NCBI GenBank assembly: GCA_028871525.1
Contig: JAGWMX010000006.1
Location: 1-54,059 of the forward strand
Source: Gammaproteobacteria bacterium
Lineage (GTDB): Bacteria; Pseudomonadota; Gammaproteobacteria; Nevskiales; Nevskiaceae
Direction: 5' to 3'
Length of the DNA stretch: 54,059 nucleotides
Shown: positions 1-7,204 of the stretch, one piece after another
Numbering within the stretch: the first letter of the stretch is position 1
Layout: every line of letters starts with the position of its first letter
Program-made: the position numbers and the translations under genes
Notes under the pieces: generated by a model
Told to the model about the DNA's origin: nothing
The model's database searches: none
What the model saw: the letters and a program-made list of their open reading frames with translations, nothing else

Positions 1-64
1 CCGCCAGCATCGAGCGGTGCGCATCGGTCAACGTCAATGGCGCGCGCTTGGTTTTTCCGGTCAT
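1..64 (-). CDS. Start of a probable IS630-type transposase (partial)
   Basis: The minus strand opens with ATG at 64 behind a GGGAG ribosome-binding site six bases upstream and reads MTGKTKRAPLTLTDAHRSML before leaving the window. The pattern 'APLTLT..HR..L' resembles the N-terminus of IS630-family transposases, which move DNA into TA targets. Only 21 residues are visible, so this is a tentative family call. An inverted repeat (CTCCCGA / TCGGGAG, 71-90) and an AT-rich stretch (110-142) lie between this start and the neighbouring oxidase assembly gene. The element end is probably in that stretch, but I cannot fix it. COX15 and ctaB genes that often follow in such clusters are not seen before this element. 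Confidence 0.4.
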   Translation of the reverse strand, partial: MTGKTKRAPLTLTDAHRSMLA

Positions 65-142
65 GTCCGACTCCCGAGAGGATTCGGGAGGACATCATCG
101 CACCAACGCGCATATGTGTAAATATATTATGGTGACGATGTA

Positions 143-739
143 CTAGCCGATGCGCGAGTAATGCAGCAGTCGTTTAAGGTCGAGATAAATCGGCCGCGGT
201 GGTTCGTCCGGCGTATAGCTGAGCACCCAGTTGCCGAGCGGATCGACGATCGACACCGCCCCTGGGGCGCGCGCCGGATCGGCAAAAAAAGCCGTGTACG
301 CCGCCTGGCTGTCCGCGCTCGGGGCTACTGCGGTGACTCCCCGGTTGAGCGGCGCCAGCAATGGGGACACCGCAGCCAGCGTCGCGACGTCAGGCGCCAC
401 ATAAACCACGCTCACACGCTGTGCGTCGCCGCGCAGCACGCGCCGCAGGTTGTGGATCAGCGTCACCCGCTGCAGACAGACTGCGTCGCAGCGCCGGCCG
501 CCGAACACCAGCAGCGTCCAGTGCCGGCCGATCACCGATCCTGCCGGCGCGCCGATCCAGTGCAGCTGCGGCAGCGGCCGCGCTGGGTTCAACAGGGTGC
601 CGTGGTTGACGCGTTCCCGCGGAATCCACTGCGGCACCCAGAAATACAGCGCAACGGCCAATACCGGCGGAGCCAGGAACAACGCCGCCAGCAGCAGGAG
701 GCGGCGGCGGGAACGCTTGACCAGGGGATCGGCTGACAC
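143..739 (-). CDS. Sco/thioredoxin-fold-like membrane-anchored protein, probable cytochrome oxidase assembly factor
   Basis: 198 residues from a GTG start. A basic N-terminus is followed by one membrane segment (about residues 13-33), then a periplasmic domain with a CxxxC motif (CDAVC, about residue 84) after a 'TLLVFGG' strand, as in Sco/SenC-type copper chaperones. The C-terminal histidine of classical Sco proteins is not evident, so copper binding is uncertain. It is the last gene of the minus-strand oxidase cluster, 11 bases after SURF1. A protein of this size commonly follows SURF1 in gammaproteobacterial aa3 clusters. Its stop codon sits next to the probable IS end, so the native C-terminus could have been altered. 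Confidence 0.6.
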   Translation of the reverse strand: MSADPLVKRSRRRLLLLAALFLAPPVLAVALYFWVPQWIPRERVNHGTLLNPARPLPQLHWIGAPAGSVIGRHWTLLVFGGRRCDAVCLQRVTLIHNLRRVLRGDAQRVSVVYVAPDVATLAAVSPLLAPLNRGVTAVAPSADSQAAYTAFFADPARAPGAVSIVDPLGNWVLSYTPDEPPRPIYLDLKRLLHYSRIG

Positions 740-750
740 GGGCGAATTCT

Positions 751-1554
751 TCAGCGCGGAACGCGCTTCAAATTAAGTTTAACCAACAGCGCGATCCATG
801 CCAGCAGGAACAAAAACCACTGCGCTGCGTAGCCGTAGTGGCGCGCCGGCGGAAAGCCCGGGCTGATCTGCCAGTCGCGCACGAAGCCGCCGGGTTGATC
901 GGCGTCGAGCAGCAGCTCACCGGACAGCAGATCCGATCCGTAAAGACAGCGCAGCTGCGCAGGGCTTGGATAGCTGAACAACCGCGGCCAGCGTCCCGCC
1001 GCCGGTTCGGTCCTGCGCGCATCGATCCGCCGCGCCGGCGCATGGCCTTCGAGCGTCTTGCCGACCGGTTCATCCCGCGTACAGGCGTCCGCGCCGCCCA
1101 ATCGCAGCGCCGGTTGCGGCAACGCCCGCCACAGGCCGACGACGCTGCGCGGCCCGGCCGGCGCAGCCGGCGCGACCGCCCGGCTGCGCGGCCCGGCCGC
1201 GGCCGGCACGAAGCCGCGGTTGACCAGCAGCAGCGAACCGTCGTCCAGCCGTAGCGGAGTCAGCACATCGTAGCCCGGCACGTCGTCGTGCGCCTGGCCA
1301 TCGACCAGCACCTGGCGCGCGCTGTCGTAAATGCCGTGCGCCGTTGCGCGCACGAACAGCTGCGGCGGCAACCCGGCGCCGCGCGCGAGCGGCGCTGGTG
1401 CCGCCCGGCGCTCGGCCTGCAACTGGGCGATCGCCAGACGCTCGGTGTCGCCACGGCGAATCTGCCACATGCCGAGAGCGGCAAACGCCGCGCTGCCGCC
1501 GGCGAGGGCCAGCCACCAGCCGGTTGCGGCCGCCAACCGCCGGCGCTTTTCCAT
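751..1554 (-). CDS. SURF1 family cytochrome oxidase assembly protein
   Basis: 267 residues. Two membrane helices bracket a periplasmic domain: one near residues 12-32 and one near the C-terminus. Typical SURF1 signatures are visible: 'LGMWQIRRGDTERLA' after the first helix, 'GYDVLTPLRL', 'LLVNRGFVP', and 'RHYGYAAQWFLFLL' before the last helix. The family assists haem a insertion into subunit I of aa3 oxidases. It follows coxC in the minus-strand cluster, with a 0.5 kb gap holding the oppositely oriented DUF2909 gene and repeats. I chose ATG at 1554; a GTG five codons upstream is also in frame. Neither has an obvious ribosome-binding site. Confidence 0.88.
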   Translation of the reverse strand: MEKRRRLAAATGWWLALAGGSAAFAALGMWQIRRGDTERLAIAQLQAERRAAPAPLARGAGLPPQLFVRATAHGIYDSARQVLVDGQAHDDVPGYDVLTPLRLDDGSLLLVNRGFVPAAAGPRSRAVAPAAPAGPRSVVGLWRALPQPALRLGGADACTRDEPVGKTLEGHAPARRIDARRTEPAAGRWPRLFSYPSPAQLRCLYGSDLLSGELLLDADQPGGFVRDWQISPGFPPARHYGYAAQWFLFLLAWIALLVKLNLKRVPR

Positions 1555-1610
1555 TGGGCTTAGCCGCACGCGGCACGTATGATAAAAATCACCCGCATCG
1601 CTCCTCGACC

Positions 1611-1820
1611 ATGGCCGCCAAGATCGTCGTCCTCGTACTGCTCGCCGGAATCGTCGCCGCGCTGCTGTCGGCCGGCGTGTTTCTGGTCAAGGATCCGAGT
1701 CGCAGCCGGAGGATGGTCTGGGCGCTGACGCTGCGCGTGGCGTTGTCGATCGCGCTGATCGCGTTCCTGGCGGTGGCCTATCTTGCCGGCTGGATTCACC
1801 CGCATGGGCTCGGCGGATGA
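1611..1820 (+). CDS. DUF2909 family twin-transmembrane protein
   Basis: 69 residues with two hydrophobic helices (about 4-26 and 38-62) joined by a short basic loop 'KDPSRSRRM'. This is the layout of the DUF2909 twin-TM proteins found beside coxC and SURF1 in many proteobacterial oxidase clusters. Its role is not known. It is on the strand opposite to its neighbours and its ATG is 56 bases from the SURF1 start, so the two are divergent. No strong ribosome-binding site is visible. Confidence 0.7.
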   Translation: MAAKIVVLVLLAGIVAALLSAGVFLVKDPSRSRRMVWALTLRVALSIALIAFLAVAYLAGWIHPHGLGG

Positions 1821-1822
1821 GG

Positions 1823-1870
1823 CGAACGTCCAGTGGACGTTCGCCCCGCCGAGCGCCGCGCCAGGGATGG
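1823..1870. repeat. Palindromic repeat, copy 1 (CCA/TGG + GCCAGGGATGGC family)
   Basis: 48 bases that recur identically at 1946-1993. The unit starts with a 10-bp perfect stem, CGAACGTCCA and TGGACGTTCG, around a single G. It ends with a second hairpin built on GCGCCA-GGGA-TGG. In this copy the second stem carries one G:T-type mismatch (TGGTGCGGC). It begins two bases after the DUF2909 stop codon. Confidence 0.85.
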
Positions 1871-1945
1871 TGCGGCAGGGGCCCATTGCGGCACCCGGGC
1901 CGCGCCACGGACGGCAACGCGTACGCCAGCTGGTCCTCCGCATCC

Positions 1946-1993
1946 CGAACGTCCAGTGGACGTTCGCCCCGCCGAGCGCCGCGCCAGGGATGG
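1946..1993. repeat. Palindromic repeat, copy 2 (CCA/TGG + GCCAGGGATGGC family)
   Basis: Second copy of the 48-base unit, 123 bases after the first and identical over its length. Here the second hairpin is perfect: GCCGCGCCA, loop GGGA, TGGCGCGGC. The pair lies in the gap between DUF2909 and coxC, which converge here. Related copies occur at the start of otsA (17110-17190) and inside rlmJ (about 37920-38005). Confidence 0.85.
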
Positions 1994-2089
1994 CGCGGCC
2001 TGATTGAAACCGTCGCACGTTGCCGGCTTTGACCGCCGCCGATGCCGTGGATTGGCAGCCGGAGTTCGTAAAGTGGATAGCGGATTCCG

Positions 2090-2974
2090 TCAAAGCACGT
2101 AGACGAAGGTGAACAGCAGAATCCACACCACGTCGACGAAATGCCAGTACCAGGCCACACCTTCGAAGCCGAAGTGGCGATCCGGCTTGAAGTGACCCAG
2201 GAACAGTCGCAGCGTGATGATGATCAGCATCAACGTGCCGAGCGTCACGTGCAGGCCGTGGAAGCCGGTCAGCATGAAGAAAGTCGAGCCGTAGACGCCG
2301 GAATGCAGCGTCAAGTGCTGCTCGGTGTAGGCGTGGATGTACTCGTGCGCTTGCAGGCCGAGGAAGGTCGCGCCGAGCGCGATCGTCAGCAGCATGAAGG
2401 CGATGCAGCGCCCGCGGCGGTCGGCCTTCAGCGCATGGTGGGCGATGGTGACGGTGAAACTGCTGGCGATCAGCAGCACGGTGTTGATCGCAGGCAGTCC
2501 CCACGGATACATGGCCTCGAAGCTGCCGCCGACGTGCGCCGGGCCGTTGCTCGGCCAGCCGGCGGTGAAGTGCGGCCACAACACCGCACCGGTGAAGAAG
2601 CGGTAGCCTTCGCCGGACAGCCACGGCACCGACAGCACGCGGGTGTAGAACAGTGCGCCGAAGAAACCGCCGAAGAACATCACTTCGGAAAAGATGAACC
2701 AGCTCATCGCCCAACGATAGGTACGATCGACCTGGGCGTTGTAAAGCCCGGCCTCGCTTTCGCGCACCACGCCGCGGAACCAGATGAAGATCAGGGCAAA
2801 TGCGATTGCCACGCCGGCGTAAATCGGCAGATGGTGCAGCGTGTCCCGATTTTCCAGCCAGGCGCCGACGCCGACAATGGTCAGGAATAATCCCAGCGTC
2901 AGTACGAACGGCCACGCCCGCGGCTGCGGCACGAAGTAGCGGCTGTGTTGTGGCGCGGTGCTGGCGTGATTCAT
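2090..2974 (-). CDS. coxC: Cytochrome c oxidase subunit III
   Basis: 294 residues, close to the family norm, with seven hydrophobic helices. It contains the subunit III hallmarks 'RWAMSWFIFSEVMFFGGFF' in helix III (glutamate in the membrane), 'AHHALKADRR', 'GLQAHEYIHA' and the C-terminal 'WYWHFVDVVWILLF'. Subunit III stabilises the catalytic core of aa3 oxidase in the inner membrane. ATG at 2974 was chosen because AGGA lies about nine bases upstream; a longer in-frame start at 3028 would run into the inverted repeat at 3031-3082. It is downstream of coxA and the small assembly-type protein in the same operon. Confidence 0.95.
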   Translation of the reverse strand: MNHASTAPQHSRYFVPQPRAWPFVLTLGLFLTIVGVGAWLENRDTLHHLPIYAGVAIAFALIFIWFRGVVRESEAGLYNAQVDRTYRWAMSWFIFSEVMFFGGFFGALFYTRVLSVPWLSGEGYRFFTGAVLWPHFTAGWPSNGPAHVGGSFEAMYPWGLPAINTVLLIASSFTVTIAHHALKADRRGRCIAFMLLTIALGATFLGLQAHEYIHAYTEQHLTLHSGVYGSTFFMLTGFHGLHVTLGTLMLIIITLRLFLGHFKPDRHFGFEGVAWYWHFVDVVWILLFTFVYVL

Positions 2975-3030
2975 CTTTGCGTCCTCACTGGTTTCGATGG
3001 CCTCCGCGTCGCAGCGGCCGGCTCCCATTA

Positions 3031-3082
3031 AGAGCTTATCCTTGAATAAATCGCTGGCGTGATTTATTCAAGGATAAGCTCT
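3031..3082. repeat. Perfect 22-bp inverted repeat
   Basis: Arms 3031-3052 and 3061-3082 are exact reverse complements (arm begins AGAGCTTATCC), with an 8-base loop GCTGGCGT. It lies between coxC and the small membrane protein gene and ends seven bases from the latter's stop codon. There is no T-run after it on either strand, so it is not a standard intrinsic terminator. It is markedly AT-richer than its surroundings. It may be a mobile palindrome or an mRNA-stabilising stem. Confidence 0.8.
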
Positions 3083-3088
3083 AAGTCT

Positions 3089-3220
3089 TTATCCGTGTCG
3101 GATCATCACCAACGTGGCGATGAAAAACCCCAGCGCCACCGCACCGAGCAGCAAAGCGAGGCGGACGCTGCGCTTCGCACGCCGCGTCGCCTTGGCTTCC
3201 GGTGCCGGTTCGCGTTCCAC
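3089..3220 (-). CDS. Small single-helix membrane protein, probable oxidase small assembly protein
   Basis: About 43 residues if GTG at 3220 is the start: a charged N-terminus (VEREPAPEAKATRRAKRSVR) followed by one hydrophobic helix ending 'ATLVMIRHG'. Small basic one-helix proteins of this type occur after coxA in many proteobacterial aa3 operons and are annotated as cytochrome oxidase small assembly proteins. Reading continues in frame upstream to 3304, overlapping the end of coxA, so the start is undecided. A separate ctaG/COX11 gene, which commonly sits here, is absent. Confidence 0.55.
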   Translation of the reverse strand: MEREPAPEAKATRRAKRSVRLALLLGAVALGFFIATLVMIRHG

Positions 3221-3263
3221 GGTCTTCGATGATCCGCTGATCGCTGCTTCAATGGCGTGCGGG

Positions 3264-4889
3264 TCAGGTGGCCGAATGCTCCAGCCACGGGACTTCGTGA
3301 TCATCGACCTCGGGCGGATCCTCGAAGGTGTGGTAAGGCGCCGGCGAAGGCACCGTCCACTCCAGGCCGCGCGCCCCGTCCCAGACCCGCGCCGACGCCT
3401 TGGCCATGCCCTTGCGGAACAGCGCGCAGCGCAGGATGTTGTAGATGAAGATGAACTGCGAGGCGAAGAACACGAACGCGCCGATGGTCGAGATCTTGTT
3501 CAGATCGGTGAACTGGATCGCGTAGTCGGGGATGCGTCGCGGCATCCCGGCCAGGCCGAGGAAATGCTGCGGGAAGAAGACGACGTTGATGAAGATCGCC
3601 GACAGCCAGAAATGAATCTTGCCCAGCGTCTCGTTGTACATCGTGCCGGTCCACTTCGGGATCCAGTAGTAGATGGCGGCGATGATCGCGAACAGCGCGC
3701 CCGGCACCAGCACGTAGTGGAAGTGGGCGACGATGAAGTAGGTGTTGTGATACTGAAAATCCACCGGCGCCAACGCCATCATCAGCCCCGAGAAGCCGCC
3801 GATCGAGAACAGAAACACGAAGGCGACGGCGAACAGCATCGGCGTCTCGAACGTCAGCGAGCCGCGCCACATCGTGGCTATCCAGTTGAAAATCTTCACG
3901 CCCGTCGGTACCGCGATCAGCATGGTCGAGAACATGAAGAACATCTCCGCCGGCAGCGGCAGGCCGTCGGCGAACATGTGGTGCGCCCAGACGATGAAGC
4001 TCAAAAACGCGATCGCGGCGATGGCATAGACCATCGACGAATAGCCGAACAGCGGTTTGCGCGAAAACGTCGGGATGATGGCGCTGATGATCCCGAACGC
4101 CGGCAGGATCATGATGTAGACCTCGGGGTGGCCGAAGAACCAGAACACGTGTTCGAACAGCACCGGGTCGCCGCCGCCGGCCGGGTTGAAGAAGCTGGTG
4201 CCGAAGTACTTGTCGGTCAGCAGCATCGTCACCGCACCGGCCAGCGCCGGCATCACTGCGATCAGCAGGTAGCCGGTGACCAGCCAGGACCAAACGAACA
4301 TCGGCATCTTCATCAGCGTCATGCCGGGCGCGCGCAGGTTCAGGATCGTCACCACGACGTTGATGGCGCCGGTGATCGAGCTGATGCCCATCAGGTGGAT
4401 GGCGAAGATCACGAACGGCAGCGACGGGCCGGTTTGCAGCACCACCGGCGGATACAGTGTCCAGCCGGACTGCGGCGCGCCGCCGGGCAGGAACAGCGAA
4501 CTCAGCATCAACGTGAAGGCGAACGGCAGGATCCAGAACCCCCAGTTGTTGACGCGCGGCAAGGCCATGTCCGGGGCGCCGACCATCATCGGCACCATCC
4601 AGTTCGCCAGCCCGGTGAAAGCCGGCATGATGCCGCCGAAGATCATCACCAGCGCGTGCAGCGTCACCATTTCGTTGTAGAAGCCGGGCGTGACGAACTG
4701 CAGCCCCGGCTCGTACAGCTCGGCGCGGATCACCAGCGAGAACAGCCCGCCGATGAAGAACATGATCATCGAAAACCACAGATACAGCGTGCCGAGATCC
4801 TTATGGTTGGTGGTGGTGATCCAGCGCATGATGCCCGTGGCCGGGCCGTGCCCGCCGTGGGCGTGATCGTGGGTGTCTGCGTAGACCAT
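3264..4889 (-). CDS. coxA: Cytochrome c oxidase subunit I (aa3 type)
   Basis: 541 residues with twelve membrane helices. The haem a ligand His78 (TLHAL) is visible. So are the CuB site His254 with the Glu256/Tyr258 pair (GHPEVY) of A1-type haem-copper oxidases, the CuB histidines 303-304 (HHMF), Lys332 of the K channel, and His389/His391 (AHFHY) for haem a3 and a. The enzyme reduces O2 to water and pumps protons. ATG at 4889 follows AGGAG by twelve bases. It lies 50 bases after coxB in the minus-strand operon. The C-terminus extends past helix XII with the acidic 'FEDPPEVDDHEVPWLE'. Confidence 0.97.
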   Translation of the reverse strand: MVYADTHDHAHGGHGPATGIMRWITTTNHKDLGTLYLWFSMIMFFIGGLFSLVIRAELYEPGLQFVTPGFYNEMVTLHALVMIFGGIMPAFTGLANWMVPMMVGAPDMALPRVNNWGFWILPFAFTLMLSSLFLPGGAPQSGWTLYPPVVLQTGPSLPFVIFAIHLMGISSITGAINVVVTILNLRAPGMTLMKMPMFVWSWLVTGYLLIAVMPALAGAVTMLLTDKYFGTSFFNPAGGGDPVLFEHVFWFFGHPEVYIMILPAFGIISAIIPTFSRKPLFGYSSMVYAIAAIAFLSFIVWAHHMFADGLPLPAEMFFMFSTMLIAVPTGVKIFNWIATMWRGSLTFETPMLFAVAFVFLFSIGGFSGLMMALAPVDFQYHNTYFIVAHFHYVLVPGALFAIIAAIYYWIPKWTGTMYNETLGKIHFWLSAIFINVVFFPQHFLGLAGMPRRIPDYAIQFTDLNKISTIGAFVFFASQFIFIYNILRCALFRKGMAKASARVWDGARGLEWTVPSPAPYHTFEDPPEVDDHEVPWLEHSAT

Positions 4890-4939
4890 GACTCGTCTGA
4901 CTCCTTGAAACCGCCAATCGAAATCGTCGCCGCGGGGGA

Positions 4940-5875
4940 TCAATCGCCAGCCGCGGAAGTCGCCGGCGCCGGGGTCGAGGCCGGCGCGACCGGGGCGCGG
5001 GTGCGCGCGCCGGCGTCGCTATCGCTGGTCACGGCCGCCAGTTCCGAAGCGCTCGGCGTGTAGCCGAAGCCGTCGTGTTTCATCTGCGCCGCCCAACCCT
5101 TGAAGTCCTGCTGGGAAACCACCTTGACCACGATCGGCATGTAACCGTGGCCGTAGCCGCACAGCACCGTACACTGGCCGCGGTAGGTGCCGATCCGGTC
5201 GGCTTTGAACCAGGCTTCGTTGATAAATCCCGGGTAGGCGTTCTTCTTGACGCCGAGATCCTCGACCCACCAGCCGTGATCGACGTCGGCGCTGGTGATC
5301 AGCAGCCGGATTTTTTCGCCCACCGGCACCACCATCGGATGGTCGACGCCGCGCAGGTAGTCCGGCACCGAGCTCGGATCGACGCCCGAATCCAGCGGCG
5401 CCGCCCGGGTCGAGGCCGCGTCGAGGCCGCTGACGAACTGCAGCCCCTGCTCGGGATAGGCGTATTCCCATTTCCACTGCACGCCGGTGACTTTGATCGT
5501 CAGGTCGGCGTTGCGCGTGTCGTAGGCGTGGATCAGCGTTGCCGCCGCCGGGATCGCCATGCCGACCAGGATCAGGAACGGGATGATGGTCCAGATCACC
5601 TCGACGGTGGTGTTCTCGTGAAAATTGGACGGCGTCGGATGCCGCGAGCGGCGGTGCGCGAACAGCGAGTAGAACATCGTGCCGAACACCAGCACGCCGA
5701 TCACCACCACCACCCAGAACGCCATCATGTGCAAGCCGTATTCCTCGCGGCTCAGCGAAGTGACGCCGGACGGAAGATTCCAGAAGGCGTCTTTTTGCAG
5801 GCTGGCGTGCGCGGTGCCGGCGATGCCGGCGGCGGTGGCCACGGCCCTGCCGGCCGCGCGCTTGAGCGTCAACAT
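4940..5875 (-). CDS. coxB: Cytochrome c oxidase subunit II
   Basis: 311 residues: signal peptide (to about 25), two membrane helices (about 52-73 and 93-113), then a periplasmic CuA domain. CuA ligands seen are His200, Cys235, Cys239, His243 and Met246. The usual glutamate between the two cysteines (CxExC) is valine here (CTVLC, Val237). In the family that residue donates a backbone carbonyl to copper and a side chain to the Mg site. An Ala/Pro-rich tail follows residue 290. ATG at 5875 has GGAG eight bases upstream; a GTG two codons earlier is too close to that site. Subunit II receives electrons from cytochrome c. Confidence 0.95.
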   Translation of the reverse strand: MLTLKRAAGRAVATAAGIAGTAHASLQKDAFWNLPSGVTSLSREEYGLHMMAFWVVVVIGVLVFGTMFYSLFAHRRSRHPTPSNFHENTTVEVIWTIIPFLILVGMAIPAAATLIHAYDTRNADLTIKVTGVQWKWEYAYPEQGLQFVSGLDAASTRAAPLDSGVDPSSVPDYLRGVDHPMVVPVGEKIRLLITSADVDHGWWVEDLGVKKNAYPGFINEAWFKADRIGTYRGQCTVLCGYGHGYMPIVVKVVSQQDFKGWAAQMKHDGFGYTPSASELAAVTSDSDAGARTRAPVAPASTPAPATSAAGD

Positions 5876-5934
5876 CCACACGTCTCCAAAGTAGTCATCC
5901 TCTCACCGGCGGCGAACCGCCGGTCTTGCCCCTG

Positions 5935-6453
5935 CTACCCGCTCCAGAACACCGCCGGCGGCCCCGCGGCTGTCGTCATGCTCCCCCAGCCGGGATGAAT
6001 CAGTTCGCGCATCCGCGCGGCCAGCTGCCGGCGTTGATCGTCGGTCAAACAGCGCCCCAGTTCGACGCTGTGGCCGAAACAGCACAGCAGCAGCCGCGTC
6101 GGACTGTTGCGGAACGGGCCGCGCTCGAGCAGCACCCGCGTCGGCGAACGCGGCAGTTGCAAGCTGGCCTGCGCGCCGTGGCCGATCTCGCCGAACTCGA
6201 CCCGGATTGAACCCGGTTCGAAGTGTACGACTTCACGATACCTGCCGCTGCGCAGACTGGCGTACAGCGCCGCGGCCAGCGCGGCGATCTCGAGCGTCGC
6301 GAATACCAGCACCGGCCAGAAGCCGCGGATGGCGAAAAACGACCCGATCGCGAAGCTGACCAGCGCCGTCCAACCGACGAACGCGGCCGCCTGCACCGGC
6401 TTCAGCGAAGCGTTGGGCCCAATCACCAGTTGGGTCGTCGGTGCGGCATTCAT
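5935..6453 (-). CDS. DUF2244 domain membrane protein
   Basis: 172 residues. Two adjacent hydrophobic helices (about 22-65, 'FVGWTALVSFAIGSFFAIRGFWPVL' region, not quoted in full) are followed by a soluble domain with a W/F-poor basic core and 'RLLLCCFGHSVELGRCLTDDQRRQLAARM'-like ending. This matches DUF2244 integral membrane proteins, often encoded directly before coxB in proteobacteria. No biochemical role is established. ATG at 6453 was chosen because the protein then begins just before the TM region. It is the first gene of the minus-strand oxidase cluster, 59 bases before coxB. Confidence 0.7.
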   Translation of the reverse strand: MNAAPTTQLVIGPNASLKPVQAAAFVGWTALVSFAIGSFFAIRGFWPVLVFATLEIAALAAALYASLRSGRYREVVHFEPGSIRVEFGEIGHGAQASLQLPRSPTRVLLERGPFRNSPTRLLLCCFGHSVELGRCLTDDQRRQLAARMRELIHPGWGSMTTAAGPPAVFWSG

Positions 6454-6500
6454 CTCGACTCGAGGACAAGGAAGAACCGGCATATCCGGCCGCCGGTATT

Positions 6501-7199
6501 CTAGGTCCGCGGTGGTGGCGGCGCAAAGCCGAATGCCGCCAGTTGCTCCCGATCCAGCCGCCGTGCTGCCGTCGCCGGCGACTCACCGCAGTCCAGCGCG
6601 AACCACTGCGGCGCCGGCAGCACGCGCCGGAGGGTGGCGAGGTTGCCCGTCAACCGCGGCAGCGGCGGCGGCAACAGATTGGCGACCCAACCGGAAAGCG
6701 GCGCACCGATCGCTTCCGCGCTGAGCATCGCGTGGTTCAAACAGCCCAGCCGCAATCCGACCACCAGCAGCACCGGCCAGCCGCGACGCAGCACCCAGTC
6801 GGACAGGCGCTCGCGGCCGTCGAGCGGCACGTGCCAGCCGCCGGCGCCTTCGACCACCACCACCGCGTGACGCCGCGCCAGCCAGTCATGCGCGCGGTCG
6901 AGCTGGGCGGCGGACAGCCGCCGCCGTGCCTCCCTGGCAGCGAGGTGCGGGGCGATGGGCGGCGCGAAGCAGCACGGATTGACCCGCCGATAGGCCAACG
7001 GCTGCGGCCCGGCGCGCCACAGCGCCATCGCGTCGGCGTTGCGCAAGCCGGCCGGCGTGCGGCGCGCGCCGCTGGCGACCGGCTTGAAGCCCACCGCATC
7101 GATGCCGGCGGTGCGCAGCGCGCGCAGCAGCGCCAGCGCCACCCGGGTCTTGCCGACGCCGGTGTCGGTGCCGGTGACAAACAGCGTCTGCGCCGCCAC
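6501..7199 (-). CDS. bioD: Dethiobiotin synthetase
   Basis: 232 residues from GTG at 7199. The P-loop GTDTGVGKT sits near residue 12, followed by the substrate region 'GFKPVASGAR' and 'VVEGAGGWHVPL'. These are hallmarks of BioD, which closes the ureido ring of dethiobiotin using ATP and CO2. It starts five bases after the bioF stop, so translation is probably coupled. It is the last gene of a bioB-bioF-bioD operon; bioH and bioC, often inserted in gammaproteobacterial versions, are missing here and must be elsewhere if the pathway is complete. Confidence 0.92.
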   Translation of the reverse strand: MAAQTLFVTGTDTGVGKTRVALALLRALRTAGIDAVGFKPVASGARRTPAGLRNADAMALWRAGPQPLAYRRVNPCCFAPPIAPHLAAREARRRLSAAQLDRAHDWLARRHAVVVVEGAGGWHVPLDGRERLSDWVLRRGWPVLLVVGLRLGCLNHAMLSAEAIGAPLSGWVANLLPPPLPRLTGNLATLRRVLPAPQWFALDCGESPATAARRLDREQLAAFGFAPPPPRT

Positions 7200-7204
7200 C
7201 AGCG

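Noticed and set aside
3114-5063. Long open frame (649 codons) on the plus strand
   Set aside because: It is antisense to coxA and coxB, with a His/Arg/Asp-rich composition typical of GC-rich shadow frames and no recognisable domain.
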